Below, one piece after another: positions 33,936 through 42,744 of a stretch of 64,000 nucleotides of DNA. Every line of letters starts with the position of its first letter. Position 1 is the first letter of the stretch. The position numbers were made by a program, and so were the translations under genes. Below the pieces are notes generated by a model. The model saw only the letters and a list, made by a program, of their open reading frames with translations. It did not search any database and was not told where the DNA came from. The DNA is taken from positions 147,812 through 211,811 of the forward strand of contig JANINW010000011.1 of assembly GCA_024508935.1 (NCBI GenBank), in the 5' to 3' direction. Source of the DNA: Flavipsychrobacter sp. (GTDB lineage: Bacteria; Bacteroidota; Bacteroidia; Chitinophagales; Chitinophagaceae).

Positions 33936-35570
33936 ATGCATAACGCTTATTTCAATTTCGATCTTCCTAAGAATGAACCGGTATTGAGTTATGGTCCCGG
34001 TACCAACGAACGCAAAGCACTGAAGCAGGCGATAGCCGACCTGAAAAGCCAAACGCGCGACATTCCGATGTATATCAACGGGAGAGAAGTGCGTAGCGGC
34101 GATAAAAAAGAAATACGTCCGCCACACGAAACCGCCCATTTATTGGGACATTTTCATGCAGGTACCGGCGAACATGTAAAGCAAGCTATTGATGCGGCTA
34201 TGGCTGCCCGTAAAAACTGGGCTGCTATGACATGGGAGCACCGTGCTGCTATATTTATGAAAGCGGCGGAATTGCTGGCTACCAAATATCGTTTTAAAAT
34301 GAACGCGGCTACTATGCTGGGTCAAAGCAAGAATGCTTTCCAGGCAGAAATAGACAGCGCTTGCGAACTGATAGATTTCCTTCGTTTCAATGTACACTTC
34401 CTGACTGATATATACAGGCAACAACCTGTTTCACCACAAGGTATTCACAACCGTATGGAATACCGTCCGCTGGAAGGTTTTATCCTGGCGGTTACCCCAT
34501 TCAACTTTAGTGCTATTGGTGGTAACCTGCCAACTGCCCCGGCTATGTGTGGTAATGTGGTAGTTTGGAAGCCTGCTAATACACAGATATACAGCGCCAG
34601 TGTATTTATGGAAATATTGATGGAGGCCGGGTTACCTGCAGGTGTTATCAACCTGGTTTACCCTCCGGGCCCTGTAGTGGGTGATATATGCTATGAGCAC
34701 CCCGATTTTGCAGGTGTACACTTTACCGGCTCTACAGGCGTGTTCCAAAGTATGTGGAAGAGCATAGGCAATAATATTGCTAAATACAAAGCTTATCCGC
34801 GTATAGTAGGGGAGACAGGCGGTAAGGATTATGTTATGGTGCACCCTAGTGCAGATGTAGATGCAGTAGTGGCAGGCCTTGCCCGCGGTGCATTCGAATA
34901 CCAGGGACAAAAATGTTCTGCTGCCAGCCGTGCTTATCTGCCAAGCAATCTTGCAGAAGAAATAAAGACCAAATTGGTTGCTGAACTAAAGACCATGAAA
35001 ATGGGACCGGTAGATGATTTTACGAATTTCATCAATGCCGTGATAGACGAAAAATCTTTCGACAACCTGGCAAAATATATAGATGGCGTAAAGAATAGCA
35101 ATGGCAAAGCATCTATCCTCACCGGCGGTAATTACGATAAGTCAAAAGGATGGTTCATTGAGCCTACAGTGATAGAAGCTAATACACCTGATTATGTAAC
35201 GATGTGTGAAGAGTTGTTCGGCCCGGTGCTGACTATCTATACTTACGAAGCTGACCAATGGGAAAGCATACTGGAAACAGTAGACAAGACCAGTGGTTAT
35301 GCATTGACGGGCGCTATATTTGCGCAAGACCGTTATGCCATAGAAACAATGACCGCTAAACTGGTAGACAGCGCGGGTAACTTCTACATTAATGATAAGC
35401 CAACTGGTGCTGTAGTTGGTCAGCAACCATTTGGTGGTGCACGTGCATCCGGTACTAACGATAAGGCGGGTTCTCAGCTGAACCTCTATCGCTGGTTAAG
35501 TGCCAGGACGATCAAAGAAACACAGGTATTGGTAACCGATTACAGGTACCCATTCCACCAGGCAGATTAA
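33936..35570 (+). CDS. pruA: L-glutamate gamma-semialdehyde (1-pyrroline-5-carboxylate) dehydrogenase
   Basis: The 544-residue protein is a full-length aldehyde dehydrogenase of the P5C type. It shows AVTPFNFSAIGGNLPTAPA (cofactor-binding region with the catalytic Asn), VHFTGSTGVF, GETGGKDYVMVHPSA (general-base Glu) and EYQGQKCSAASRAYLP with nucleophile Cys327. The enzyme oxidises glutamate semialdehyde from proline or arginine breakdown to glutamate with NAD+. The single-domain form acts with a separate proline dehydrogenase, which is not encoded nearby. It has its own promoter and a strong bidirectional terminator. Confidence 0.94.
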   Translation: MHNAYFNFDLPKNEPVLSYGPGTNERKALKQAIADLKSQTRDIPMYINGREVRSGDKKEIRPPHETAHLLGHFHAGTGEHVKQAIDAAMAARKNWAAMTWEHRAAIFMKAAELLATKYRFKMNAATMLGQSKNAFQAEIDSACELIDFLRFNVHFLTDIYRQQPVSPQGIHNRMEYRPLEGFILAVTPFNFSAIGGNLPTAPAMCGNVVVWKPANTQIYSASVFMEILMEAGLPAGVINLVYPPGPVVGDICYEHPDFAGVHFTGSTGVFQSMWKSIGNNIAKYKAYPRIVGETGGKDYVMVHPSADVDAVVAGLARGAFEYQGQKCSAASRAYLPSNLAEEIKTKLVAELKTMKMGPVDDFTNFINAVIDEKSFDNLAKYIDGVKNSNGKASILTGGNYDKSKGWFIEPTVIEANTPDYVTMCEELFGPVLTIYTYEADQWESILETVDKTSGYALTGAIFAQDRYAIETMTAKLVDSAGNFYINDKPTGAVVGQQPFGGARASGTNDKAGSQLNLYRWLSARTIKETQVLVTDYRYPFHQAD

Positions 35571-35590
35571 TTCAGAAGCCAAAGTCAATA

Positions 35591-35622
35591 AAAAAGCCCT
35601 TAGTATTTACTAAGGGCTTTTT
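35591..35622. terminator. strong bidirectional terminator
   Basis: A 15-bp perfect stem (AAAAAGCCCTTAGTA / TACTAAGGGCTTTTT) lies between the convergent stops of pruA (35570) and the minus-strand hypothetical gene (35625). T-runs flank both sides. Confidence 0.92.
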
Positions 35623-35624
35623 AT

Positions 35625-36167
35625 TTAAGCGTTTTGCGACGCGATATAATTAACTTTTGCCTGTTTGTAAAGCAGGTTCCATGATTTACTGCATTGCGGT
35701 TTTACCCAGTCATAACCAATAGCCTCCCATTCTTTTTCAAAATCATGTAAGCCCAATACTTTAATAAGTTCGTGGCCAGCTACAAAATAATCCTGCCGGT
35801 ATTGCAGCAGGTAGCCACCTTCAATTATATGATGGGCTTTTGCCTGGTTGTAATTAGTGAACCAGGTATTTATAAATCCGGCGCAGCCTTTAGTGTACAG
35901 GCAATCTTCCTGTATCACTTGCTCGCGTAGTGCATTCCAGTTATCATGGCCATTTTCTAAGGCTAGCACCGCATAGGCATGTTTCAACCTGAAGAAGTCC
36001 CTATCGTTCAGTATTCTTTCTGCAGTACTGTATTGCAGAAACGGTAATTTTAAAAAACGTTCTGCAGCTTTATGGTGCGTACCGGGGTCTTCGGCATTGA
36101 AATCTTTGAGCAGAAGCGCAGCTCTTATTTTATGCTCACGCAGCCGGTTGGTTTGTATTATGTTCAT
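35625..36167 (-). CDS. hypothetical protein with ankyrin-leader-like motif
   Basis: I do not recognise this 180-residue cytoplasmic protein. Residues about 62-82 (LKHAYAVLALENGHDNWNALR) resemble the short motif (AQxxIAREHGFxSWxxLK type) that often precedes ankyrin repeats in bacterial proteins, but no ankyrin repeats follow. The second half is rich in His, Trp and Tyr (FINTWFTNYNQAKAHHIIEG, WEAIGYDWVKPQCSKSW), suggesting a compact fold. It is a single gene sharing a terminator with pruA. No clear -7 box is visible; the 167-bp region upstream holds a GTGGGAG/CTCCCAC long-range inverted repeat. Confidence 0.65.
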   Translation of the reverse strand: MNIIQTNRLREHKIRAALLLKDFNAEDPGTHHKAAERFLKLPFLQYSTAERILNDRDFFRLKHAYAVLALENGHDNWNALREQVIQEDCLYTKGCAGFINTWFTNYNQAKAHHIIEGGYLLQYRQDYFVAGHELIKVLGLHDFEKEWEAIGYDWVKPQCSKSWNLLYKQAKVNYIASQNA

Positions 36168-36334
36168 TATAACTTCTTTTATCGCCGGCTCCCACTGTGC
36201 GGCAGAAATTAAAATAAACCTTACCTAAAATAGATAACGAAACAGGTGAATTCATCTTTTGTGGGAGGGCGGCCTGTAACAACCCTTTGTAAAATTATCA
36301 ATTAGTAACTGCTATAACAAAACAGCAGTAATTT

Positions 36335-37747
36335 TTATACCTGTACGGTCTTCCATTTGCCCTGCCTGAATATCAATATAGCTACAATAGCTATAGCGCT
36401 TTCGGCAACAGGTATGGCTATAAATACGCCTGAAGGGCCCATGTTGACAACCTTGGCCAACACATAAGCCAGCGGTATCTGGAAGGCCCAGAAACCGAAC
36501 AGGTTGATAATAGTTGGTGTCCTGGTATCGCCGGCACCGTTAAAGGATTGAGAAATGACCATCCCGTAACCATAGAAAGCATAGCCAACACTTATAAAAC
36601 GAAGGCATTGCACGCCATAGTTTATCACTTGTACATCTTGCGTAAATAAGCGCATGATAGCTTCTGCCCCCGCAAAAAATATTATTGCAACAGAAAGCAG
36701 GAATACCATATTATAAAACGCTGTTTTCCATACAGAGCGTTCTGCACGTTCCGGTTGTTTTGCACCAAGGTTTTGGCCTACCAATGTTGCAGCCGCATTG
36801 GCCATACCCCATGCGGGCATTATGGCGAAAATGATAACTCTGATCCCTATGGTATATCCTGCAAGCGCATCGCTGCCAAAGCCGGAGAGGATCCTTACAA
36901 GGAATATCCAGCTGGCTGAAGCTATTAGAAACTGGGCTGTACCGCCCGATGCTATTTTCAGCAATCCGCCCATTACAGGCAAGTCAATACCCATATGTTT
37001 GCGCAGTATGCGTATAATGCCTTTGCCATTGAACAAATGATACAACTGGTAGCATACACCGATACCACGACCTATAGTAGTAGCCATAGCAGCACCCTTT
37101 AGACCGAAAGCCGGTATAGGTCCTAAACCATTAATGAGGGTAGGGCATAAGATGATGTTCAGTATATTGGCTATCCATAGCGAACGCATAGCAATCGTAG
37201 CATCGCCCGCACCCCTGAATACCCCGTTGATAAGAAAGAGCATCATGATGACTATGTTGCCACCCATCAATATCTGCGTATAATGGTAATTATTATTTAC
37301 CAGTGCATCGCTGCCGCCCATAGCATGCAGCAGATCTTTTGCAAAGAAGATACCGATGGCACTTATCACTATACTGAAAAACAGGCCGGCGTATAAAGCC
37401 TGCATGCCCGCATGCGCAGCCCCATCTATATTCTTTTCACCAACACGGCGTGCTACCATGGCAGTTGCACCCATGCCCAGGCCCATTGCTATAGAATAGA
37501 TGAGTGTAAGCATTGATTCTGTTAACCCTACGGTAGCCACGGCGTCTACACCCAGTTTGCTAACAAAGAAAACGTCTACTACTGCAAAAACAGATTCCAT
37601 GACCATTTCCAGGATCATGGGTACAGATAGCATAAATATGGCGCGGTTAATGCTGCCGCTGGTATACTCTTGTTCGCTGCCCGAAAGCGCTTCACGAAAC
37701 AGCTTGAAAATATTTATGGCACGCGACGAATGTTCACGTTGAGACAT
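36335..37747 (-). CDS. MATE family efflux transporter
   Basis: The 470-residue protein has 12 membrane segments in two MatE halves. Typical stretches are SVPMILEMVMESVFAVVDVFFV in helix 1, GLGMGATAMVARRVGE, and the repeat-like GMANAAATLVGQNLGAKQPERA in the second half. MATE proteins expel cationic drugs or metabolites in exchange for Na+ or H+. The N-terminal 25 residues are cytoplasmic and polar. The gene is divergent from a small secreted protein gene, and a perfect 17-bp palindrome (37796-37812) in the 263-bp gap may control it. Substrate unknown. Confidence 0.93.
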   Translation of the reverse strand: MSQREHSSRAINIFKLFREALSGSEQEYTSGSINRAIFMLSVPMILEMVMESVFAVVDVFFVSKLGVDAVATVGLTESMLTLIYSIAMGLGMGATAMVARRVGEKNIDGAAHAGMQALYAGLFFSIVISAIGIFFAKDLLHAMGGSDALVNNNYHYTQILMGGNIVIMMLFLINGVFRGAGDATIAMRSLWIANILNIILCPTLINGLGPIPAFGLKGAAMATTIGRGIGVCYQLYHLFNGKGIIRILRKHMGIDLPVMGGLLKIASGGTAQFLIASASWIFLVRILSGFGSDALAGYTIGIRVIIFAIMPAWGMANAAATLVGQNLGAKQPERAERSVWKTAFYNMVFLLSVAIIFFAGAEAIMRLFTQDVQVINYGVQCLRFISVGYAFYGYGMVISQSFNGAGDTRTPTIINLFGFWAFQIPLAYVLAKVVNMGPSGVFIAIPVAESAIAIVAILIFRQGKWKTVQV

Positions 37748-37795
37748 GTAAAAAGTGATTGTGGTGGTTAATAAAATATATAAACAGGTAGATGC

Positions 37796-37812
37796 ACGCG
37801 TGTATCACGCGT
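37796..37812. promoter_or_regulatory. perfect palindrome upstream of the MATE gene
   Basis: ACGCGTG TAT CACGCGT is a 7-bp perfect inverted repeat with a 3-base centre, 49 bp before the MATE ATG. A second inverted repeat, GTCCGG / CCGGAC (37834-37839 and 37850-37855), follows. These look like operator sites for a dimeric regulator; no regulator gene is adjacent. Confidence 0.45.
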
Positions 37813-38010
37813 TAGCAGATCTTTGTGTAGAACGTCCGGTGCATGTAGCCCGGACTAACTTAAATTACCATGGGCTGTAGATATTAGAAGCCAGCAAAAA
37901 TAGGATTAATTTGTATTCGATTATTTTTTACTGAAATATTTTTTATTACTTAAGCGTCCGGAGACGTTTGTTATCCGGCTTAATATTGCCGTAACATTGC
38001 CGCAGTAGCT

Positions 38011-38370
38011 TTGCTGGGAACGAAAAAAATATTAGCGTTAGCATGTATTCTTTTTATTACTTTCTGCCGGCATAAGCCATTTGATGTATCGCCTGTTTTT
38101 GTTGAACAGAATGATTGTAATGGTATTGCCCCTTCTTTTAAAAACGATATTCAACCCATCCTAAAGACACACTGTGCAAAATCCGGTTGCCATGACGGTA
38201 ATAGCATGCCGCATGATTTTTCAATTTATTCGGAGTTGAAACCTGAATTGGATGATAGTGCGGTATATTATTATGTGGTAAAAGATAAACAGCCCCAGGA
38301 TACCCCCTTGAGCTATGAGGTGTACCATCAGCTTAAATGTTGGATCATAAATAATTACCCTGATAATTAG
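38011..38370 (+). CDS. small secreted or lipid-anchored protein with CX4CH motif
   Basis: The roughly 119-residue protein has an N-terminal hydrophobic segment (ILALACILFITFC) that may be a signal or lipoprotein leader. The body contains FKNDIQPILKTHCAKSGCHDGN, a CX4CH variant of the CXXCH haem motif seen in short Bacteroidota cytochrome-like proteins; it ends QLKCWIINNYPDN, as their last helix does. Haem binding is therefore possible but unproven. The start is uncertain: the only available codon is TTG at 38011, which overlaps a TAnnTTTG-like box (38006-38013). Either that box is chance or the true start is different. Confidence 0.6.
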   Translation: MLGTKKILALACILFITFCRHKPFDVSPVFVEQNDCNGIAPSFKNDIQPILKTHCAKSGCHDGNSMPHDFSIYSELKPELDDSAVYYYVVKDKQPQDTPLSYEVYHQLKCWIINNYPDN

Positions 38371-38455
38371 GGGTATTCACCGCTTTTTCAGGGTGTTTCA
38401 CCGATTTGATCAATTAGAATACCGATTCTTTTTCGGTTGTGTTTAATAGCAGGTT

Positions 38456-38463
38456 TACCTTTG
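38456..38463 (+). promoter_or_regulatory. -7 box of MsbA-like exporter gene
   Basis: TACCTTTG, a full TAnnTTTG match, 30 bp before the ATG at 38486. GTTG at 38436-38439 is a possible -33 element (16-bp spacer). Confidence 0.55.
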
Positions 38464-38485
38464 CACCTGTTAACACTACGTATAT

Positions 38486-40306
38486 ATGGCCAGACCAAAT
38501 GCTAACAGCAACGGGAATATTGAAACAGAGATACCAAAAGTGAAGATCAGCAAGCAAAGCATTAAAGAAGGCCTGCTGATATTTAAATATGTAAAGCCAT
38601 ACATGGGCAAGTTTATAGGAGGGCTGATATTTATTGCTTTATCCAGCGCTACAACTATGGCTTTCCCTTACCTGCTAAAAAAGCTGATAGACAGTGCCCA
38701 CGGCGTAAACCTGGGCGCTTTAAAGGCCGGACCGGGTACTATAGCATTAGTGATGATGGGCTTGCTGACCTTGCAAATGGTCATCTCTTTTATGCGGGTT
38801 TACCTGTTCACATCGGTGGGCGAACATGCACTTGCCGATATGCGCAAGGAAATATACAGGCGCATGATCATGATGCCGATGGACTTCTTTGCACAGAGAA
38901 GAGTGGGTGAGTTGTCCAGCCGTATCAGTTCTGATGTATCGCAAATACAGGATGCTGTAACCACAGTACTGGCAGAATTATTGCGAGGCTTTTTAACACT
39001 GCTCATAGGTATGGGCCTGATATTTTATATATCACCGCGCCTCACCCTGCTCATGCTGTCTGTGATACCGGTCATTGTTATTATAGCTGTCATATTCAGC
39101 AAACGTATAAGGAAGGTATCGCGTAATGCACAGGATAAACTGGCAGACTCCGGTACCATTGTCCAGGAAACATTGCAGGGTATCAGCAATGTAAAGGCGT
39201 TCAGCAATGAATGGTATGAAATAAACCGTTACACTAAAAGCATAAATGATGTGGTGAAAATGGCGGTTAAGAATGGCCAGTTCAGGGGCTTTTTCGTGTC
39301 TTTTCTTTTATTCAGTGTGTTTGGTGCTATTGTATTGGTAGTATGGTATGGTGCAGGCATGATGCAGCAAGGATTGTTGTCATTTGGTGATCTTACAGCA
39401 TTCGTTGTATATACAGCATTTGTTGGTGGTACTATGGCGGGCTTTGCCGACCTGTATAGCCAGCTGCAAAAAACACTAGGTGCCACCCAGCGGGTACGCG
39501 AACTATTGAAAGAGGAAACGGAGAATGTAGCAGTTGCAGAAGTAGAGTTGGATGAAAAATTTCGCCTGCATGGGGCAGTAAATATGGAGCATATTGCGTT
39601 CAGTTACCCAAGTAGAAGAGAGATAAGCGTACTGAAGGATGTAAGCATACAGGCCCGCCCTGGTGAGCAGATAGCCATTGTAGGGCCAAGCGGGGCGGGT
39701 AAGAGTACGCTCGTCTCTATACTGTTGCGGTTTTACGAACCGTTGAACGGTAAATTGCTATTTGATGGGAAAGATGCTGCTGATATTCCATTGAGCCATT
39801 TGCGTAAGCAAATGGCACTGGTACCGCAGGACGTGTTATTGTTTGGCGGCAGCATCAAAGAAAATATAGCCTATGGCAGGCCGCATGCCACACAGGAAGA
39901 AATTGAAGCGGCTGCAAAAAAAGCTAATGCACACGATTTTATCAAAAGCTTCCCCGAAGGTTATGAAACAGTAGTAGGCGAGCGTGGCATTAAACTTTCA
40001 GGGGGGCAGCGTCAGCGTATAGCTATAGCCAGGGCTATCCTCAAAGACCCTGTTATTCTTATACTGGACGAAGCCACCAGTTCATTAGATTCTGAATCTG
40101 AATCTTTAGTGCAGGATGCACTGAATAATCTTATGAAAAATCGTACTTCTTTTGTTATTGCACACAGGCTGTCAACTATTCGCAATGCGGATAAAATAGT
40201 GGTGCTGGAGCATGGTGTTGTACGGGAAAGCGGTACCCATAAAGAGCTCATGGCTGTAGATGGCCTTTATAAAAGCCTTAATGCACTACAGTTTGAAGGC
40301 GTATAA
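38486..40306 (+). CDS. ABC exporter with fused membrane and ATPase domains (MsbA-like)
   Basis: The 606-residue protein has a polar N-terminus (about 30 residues), six membrane segments (about residues 40-330) and a nucleotide-binding domain with Walker A GPSGAGKST (near 401), signature LSGGQRQRIAIARA (near 501), Walker B ILILDEATSSLD and the switch AHRLSTIRNADKIVVLEHG. Such half-transporters work as homodimers and flip lipids such as lipid A-core, or export drugs or peptides. No lipid A gene is adjacent, so the MsbA role is only one option. It has its own promoter and ends 27 bp before the convergent glycan gene. Confidence 0.9.
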   Translation: MARPNANSNGNIETEIPKVKISKQSIKEGLLIFKYVKPYMGKFIGGLIFIALSSATTMAFPYLLKKLIDSAHGVNLGALKAGPGTIALVMMGLLTLQMVISFMRVYLFTSVGEHALADMRKEIYRRMIMMPMDFFAQRRVGELSSRISSDVSQIQDAVTTVLAELLRGFLTLLIGMGLIFYISPRLTLLMLSVIPVIVIIAVIFSKRIRKVSRNAQDKLADSGTIVQETLQGISNVKAFSNEWYEINRYTKSINDVVKMAVKNGQFRGFFVSFLLFSVFGAIVLVVWYGAGMMQQGLLSFGDLTAFVVYTAFVGGTMAGFADLYSQLQKTLGATQRVRELLKEETENVAVAEVELDEKFRLHGAVNMEHIAFSYPSRREISVLKDVSIQARPGEQIAIVGPSGAGKSTLVSILLRFYEPLNGKLLFDGKDAADIPLSHLRKQMALVPQDVLLFGGSIKENIAYGRPHATQEEIEAAAKKANAHDFIKSFPEGYETVVGERGIKLSGGQRQRIAIARAILKDPVILILDEATSSLDSESESLVQDALNNLMKNRTSFVIAHRLSTIRNADKIVVLEHGVVRESGTHKELMAVDGLYKSLNALQFEGV

Positions 40307-40333
40307 AAGCTAGGAAATGACCTCAGGTGTGGG

Positions 40334-41542
40334 CTAATTATTAAAACTATCGCTGGGGGTAAGTATACCCGATGATGAGACCGTTGTGGCCGATGTTTGA
40401 CTGGTTTTTGTCGTACTAGCCTTTTTAGTTTTCTGTGTTGTAGCGGGTGTTATAAACGGGAGCTTATTGTTTTCAATACGGTTTTTACGCATAAAGTATA
40501 AAATAGCGAAAAGGCCGAACGATAACAGCAATATGCTCAATATGCCGATATTCGGATTGAAGTCCTGTGTAAGTAATGAAAGGGTGATGATAAGTATGTT
40601 GGCAGTAAGCAATATGGTGACGGTGCGTGTATGCGTAAACCCAAGATCAAGTAAATAGTGATGCAGGTGGGTACGGTCTGCTTTAAACGGAGAGCCGCCT
40701 TTTATAGTACGTGTAGCAAACACGCGGAATGAATCGAACACCGGAACAAAAAGAATAGACAGGCATACAACTAATGCACTGGCAGGGCTGTGCACTATTT
40801 CTGCTATAGGTGCCGCTTCGTTGAATGAACGCACAAAAAGGATGCAGAGGCATGAAATAGTAAAACCGATAAGTAATGAACCAGTATCGCCCATGAATAT
40901 TTTTGCCGGGGAAATATTATAGCGCAGGAAGCCGAGGATAGCTCCCATAAGGCTAAACGCAAGGCAGGCGCCACCTGCATTGCCTGAAGCCCCAAGACAA
41001 ACACCCAACGAAAAAGTACATAATAATGCAATAGAACTGGCCAACCCATCTATGCCGTCAATAAGATTGAAAGCATTGGTAATGAATATAGTGCCGATAA
41101 TACTGAATGCAATACTATAGGTTTTGGTAAGATCATATACCCCCAGTATACCATGCAGTGATGTAATGCGTATATCAGCAACAGCGGTAAGTATGGTGGC
41201 GGCCATAAATTGTGCCAGGAATTTTTTAGAAGGGCTAAGGCTTACCAGGTCATCCATAATGCCGGTAAGGAACAGTAGTAAAGATGCAGCGGTAATATAG
41301 TTCCATTGAGCGAACGTTACCGGCTGTATGAATAGGGCAGTAGTAGTAATGTAAGCAAAGAATATACCAATGCCACCCAGGTTAGGGACTATCCGTTGGT
41401 GCAGTTTGCGTTCATTATCCGGTAAGTCGAAAAGTTTTTTCTTGGCAGATATTTCTATGATTTGGGGTATAGATACCAGGCTGATTATAAGCGAACTTAT
41501 AAAAGTAAGCAGATATAACAGATGTGGAGGTAAAGGTATCAT
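40334..41542 (-). CDS. WecA/TagO-like polyprenyl-phosphate sugar-1-phosphate transferase
   Basis: The 402-residue membrane protein belongs to the MraY/WecA superfamily. Motifs are PDNERKLHQRIVPNLGG (start of loop), GIMDDLVSLSPSKK (Asp pair), NAFNLIDGIDGLA, FMGDTGSLLIGF and KADRTHLHHYLLDLG, with the His-rich loop characteristic of the WecA/TagO branch rather than MraY. It should transfer GlcNAc-1-P or a relative from UDP-sugar to undecaprenyl phosphate at the inner membrane, starting a surface polysaccharide. A Ser/Thr/Lys-rich tail follows the last helix. It has a TACCTTTG -7 box; a WecB-like gene lies upstream, 114 bp away. Confidence 0.9.
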   Translation of the reverse strand: MIPLPPHLLYLLTFISSLIISLVSIPQIIEISAKKKLFDLPDNERKLHQRIVPNLGGIGIFFAYITTTALFIQPVTFAQWNYITAASLLLFLTGIMDDLVSLSPSKKFLAQFMAATILTAVADIRITSLHGILGVYDLTKTYSIAFSIIGTIFITNAFNLIDGIDGLASSIALLCTFSLGVCLGASGNAGGACLAFSLMGAILGFLRYNISPAKIFMGDTGSLLIGFTISCLCILFVRSFNEAAPIAEIVHSPASALVVCLSILFVPVFDSFRVFATRTIKGGSPFKADRTHLHHYLLDLGFTHTRTVTILLTANILIITLSLLTQDFNPNIGILSILLLSFGLFAILYFMRKNRIENNKLPFITPATTQKTKKASTTKTSQTSATTVSSSGILTPSDSFNN

Positions 41543-41561
41543 ATCATGGTAGGTGTGAACC

Positions 41562-41569
41562 CAAAGGTA
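41562..41569 (-). promoter_or_regulatory. -7 box of WecA/TagO-like gene
   Basis: Minus-strand TACCTTTG fits TAnnTTTG, 20 bp before the ATG at 41542. No clear -33. Confidence 0.5.
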
Positions 41570-41656
41570 AAGTTAAATCATATATTTAGCTTTTTGTACT
41601 TTATATGATTATTTCTTTTATGTTTTCTGTCAATACAGCAAAATAGCAGGGAAAGT

Positions 41657-42733
41657 TTAGGTTAAGTTTTTAAGCAACGATACTACCCTTGCGGCACTCT
41701 TACGGTCCCACATATAAGGTAGGTTTCCCCTTTTCCATTTGCCATCCTGTATTTTTCTTAGAGCGGTACTGATATTATCCCAATTCCAGCCAGTAAGTTC
41801 ATTGGTACCGTTGACGGTTGTTTCGGGTTTATAAGTATTATTTAGCAGGGTAATGCAGGGTATGCGCATAAAAGTGGTTTCATCCTGCCAATGGCTATTA
41901 TCTGTTATTGCGCCCATTGCATATTGCAATAAGTAATTGCTTTCATTGAAGGGTAGGTGCGGGCATAGAAATAGATGGCGCGCCTTAACACCGGTCAGCT
42001 CAATAGTTTTTAGTACTTGTGCAGTAGCCAGTATTACAATAGGTAGTTTTGCAATAGATGACAATAGGCATAGCAGTAATTCTTTCATTTGAGCAGTGGT
42101 AGTCTCTTCTGATATAGAAGCGACAAAATATTTCTGGGGTTGCAGCCTGTACCTGTTCCATATGGCCGGCTGCCGAAAGGCCGGCATTTGTTTATGAAAT
42201 GTATCGATGAAGGTATTGCCCGCCAGGAATATTTTATTTTCAGCGATATGCTGCATCCGCAGATGCTCATTAGCATAATGAGATGTGGTAAAAAGGTAAT
42301 CGGCAATAGAATCGATAAGCCTGTAGTTGATAGTGGCCGGTTCCTGGATGTTCAGTGGCGCTCCCGCTTCCAGGTGAGCTGTTTTTATATTGTGTTTAGC
42401 AGCAGTTATACAGCAGGCTAATGCTGCGGTGCTACCACCGGATACCAGTACCAGGTCAGGATTATGTACACCTAATATTTTTTCATAGCGCACCATAGTA
42501 GCCGCCATTACTGCCGATTCCGTATCCGGTTCTACCTCAAGTGTTATATCGGGTATGGGAATATTCAATTGTTTGAACAGCTCAACAAGATTGTATTGAT
42601 GTTGTAGTTTACCGGTGTAAATAAGCCTGTAATCAAGTATTCCCTCGGTATCTTGCTTGCTGTCAATAATATTTATTACCGAAGCTATCTTTAGTACGTC
42701 TCTTTCAGATGCAACAATAATATCAATTAACAT
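41657..42733 (-). CDS. WecB-like UDP-GlcNAc 2-epimerase homologue, active site altered
   Basis: The 358-residue protein keeps the two-domain fold of non-hydrolysing UDP-GlcNAc 2-epimerases: HLEAG (119-123, holding the conserved Glu122), FLAGNTFIDTF, and the nucleotide-binding end PCITLLNNTYKPETTVNGTNELTG. Several catalytic positions are changed relative to E. coli WecB. The HGD motif (Asp95) reads SGG (98-100), the PEE motif (Glu131) reads EPATINYR (131-138), the GHRRE block (His213) reads SISEET (206-211), and DSGGIQEE reads DNSHWQDE. Ordinary epimerisation is thus unlikely; it may be regulatory or have new chemistry. It is 11 bp after meaB and upstream of the WecA/TagO-like gene. Confidence 0.75.
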   Translation of the reverse strand: MLIDIIVASERDVLKIASVINIIDSKQDTEGILDYRLIYTGKLQHQYNLVELFKQLNIPIPDITLEVEPDTESAVMAATMVRYEKILGVHNPDLVLVSGGSTAALACCITAAKHNIKTAHLEAGAPLNIQEPATINYRLIDSIADYLFTTSHYANEHLRMQHIAENKIFLAGNTFIDTFHKQMPAFRQPAIWNRYRLQPQKYFVASISEETTTAQMKELLLCLLSSIAKLPIVILATAQVLKTIELTGVKARHLFLCPHLPFNESNYLLQYAMGAITDNSHWQDETTFMRIPCITLLNNTYKPETTVNGTNELTGWNWDNISTALRKIQDGKWKRGNLPYMWDRKSAARVVSLLKNLT

Positions 42734-42744
42734 AAATAGCGTTA

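Noticed and set aside
36308..36335. ACTGCT/AGCAGT hairpin after the MATE gene as terminator
   Set aside because: Six-bp stem with a ten-base A-rich loop and no T-run; too weak to call.
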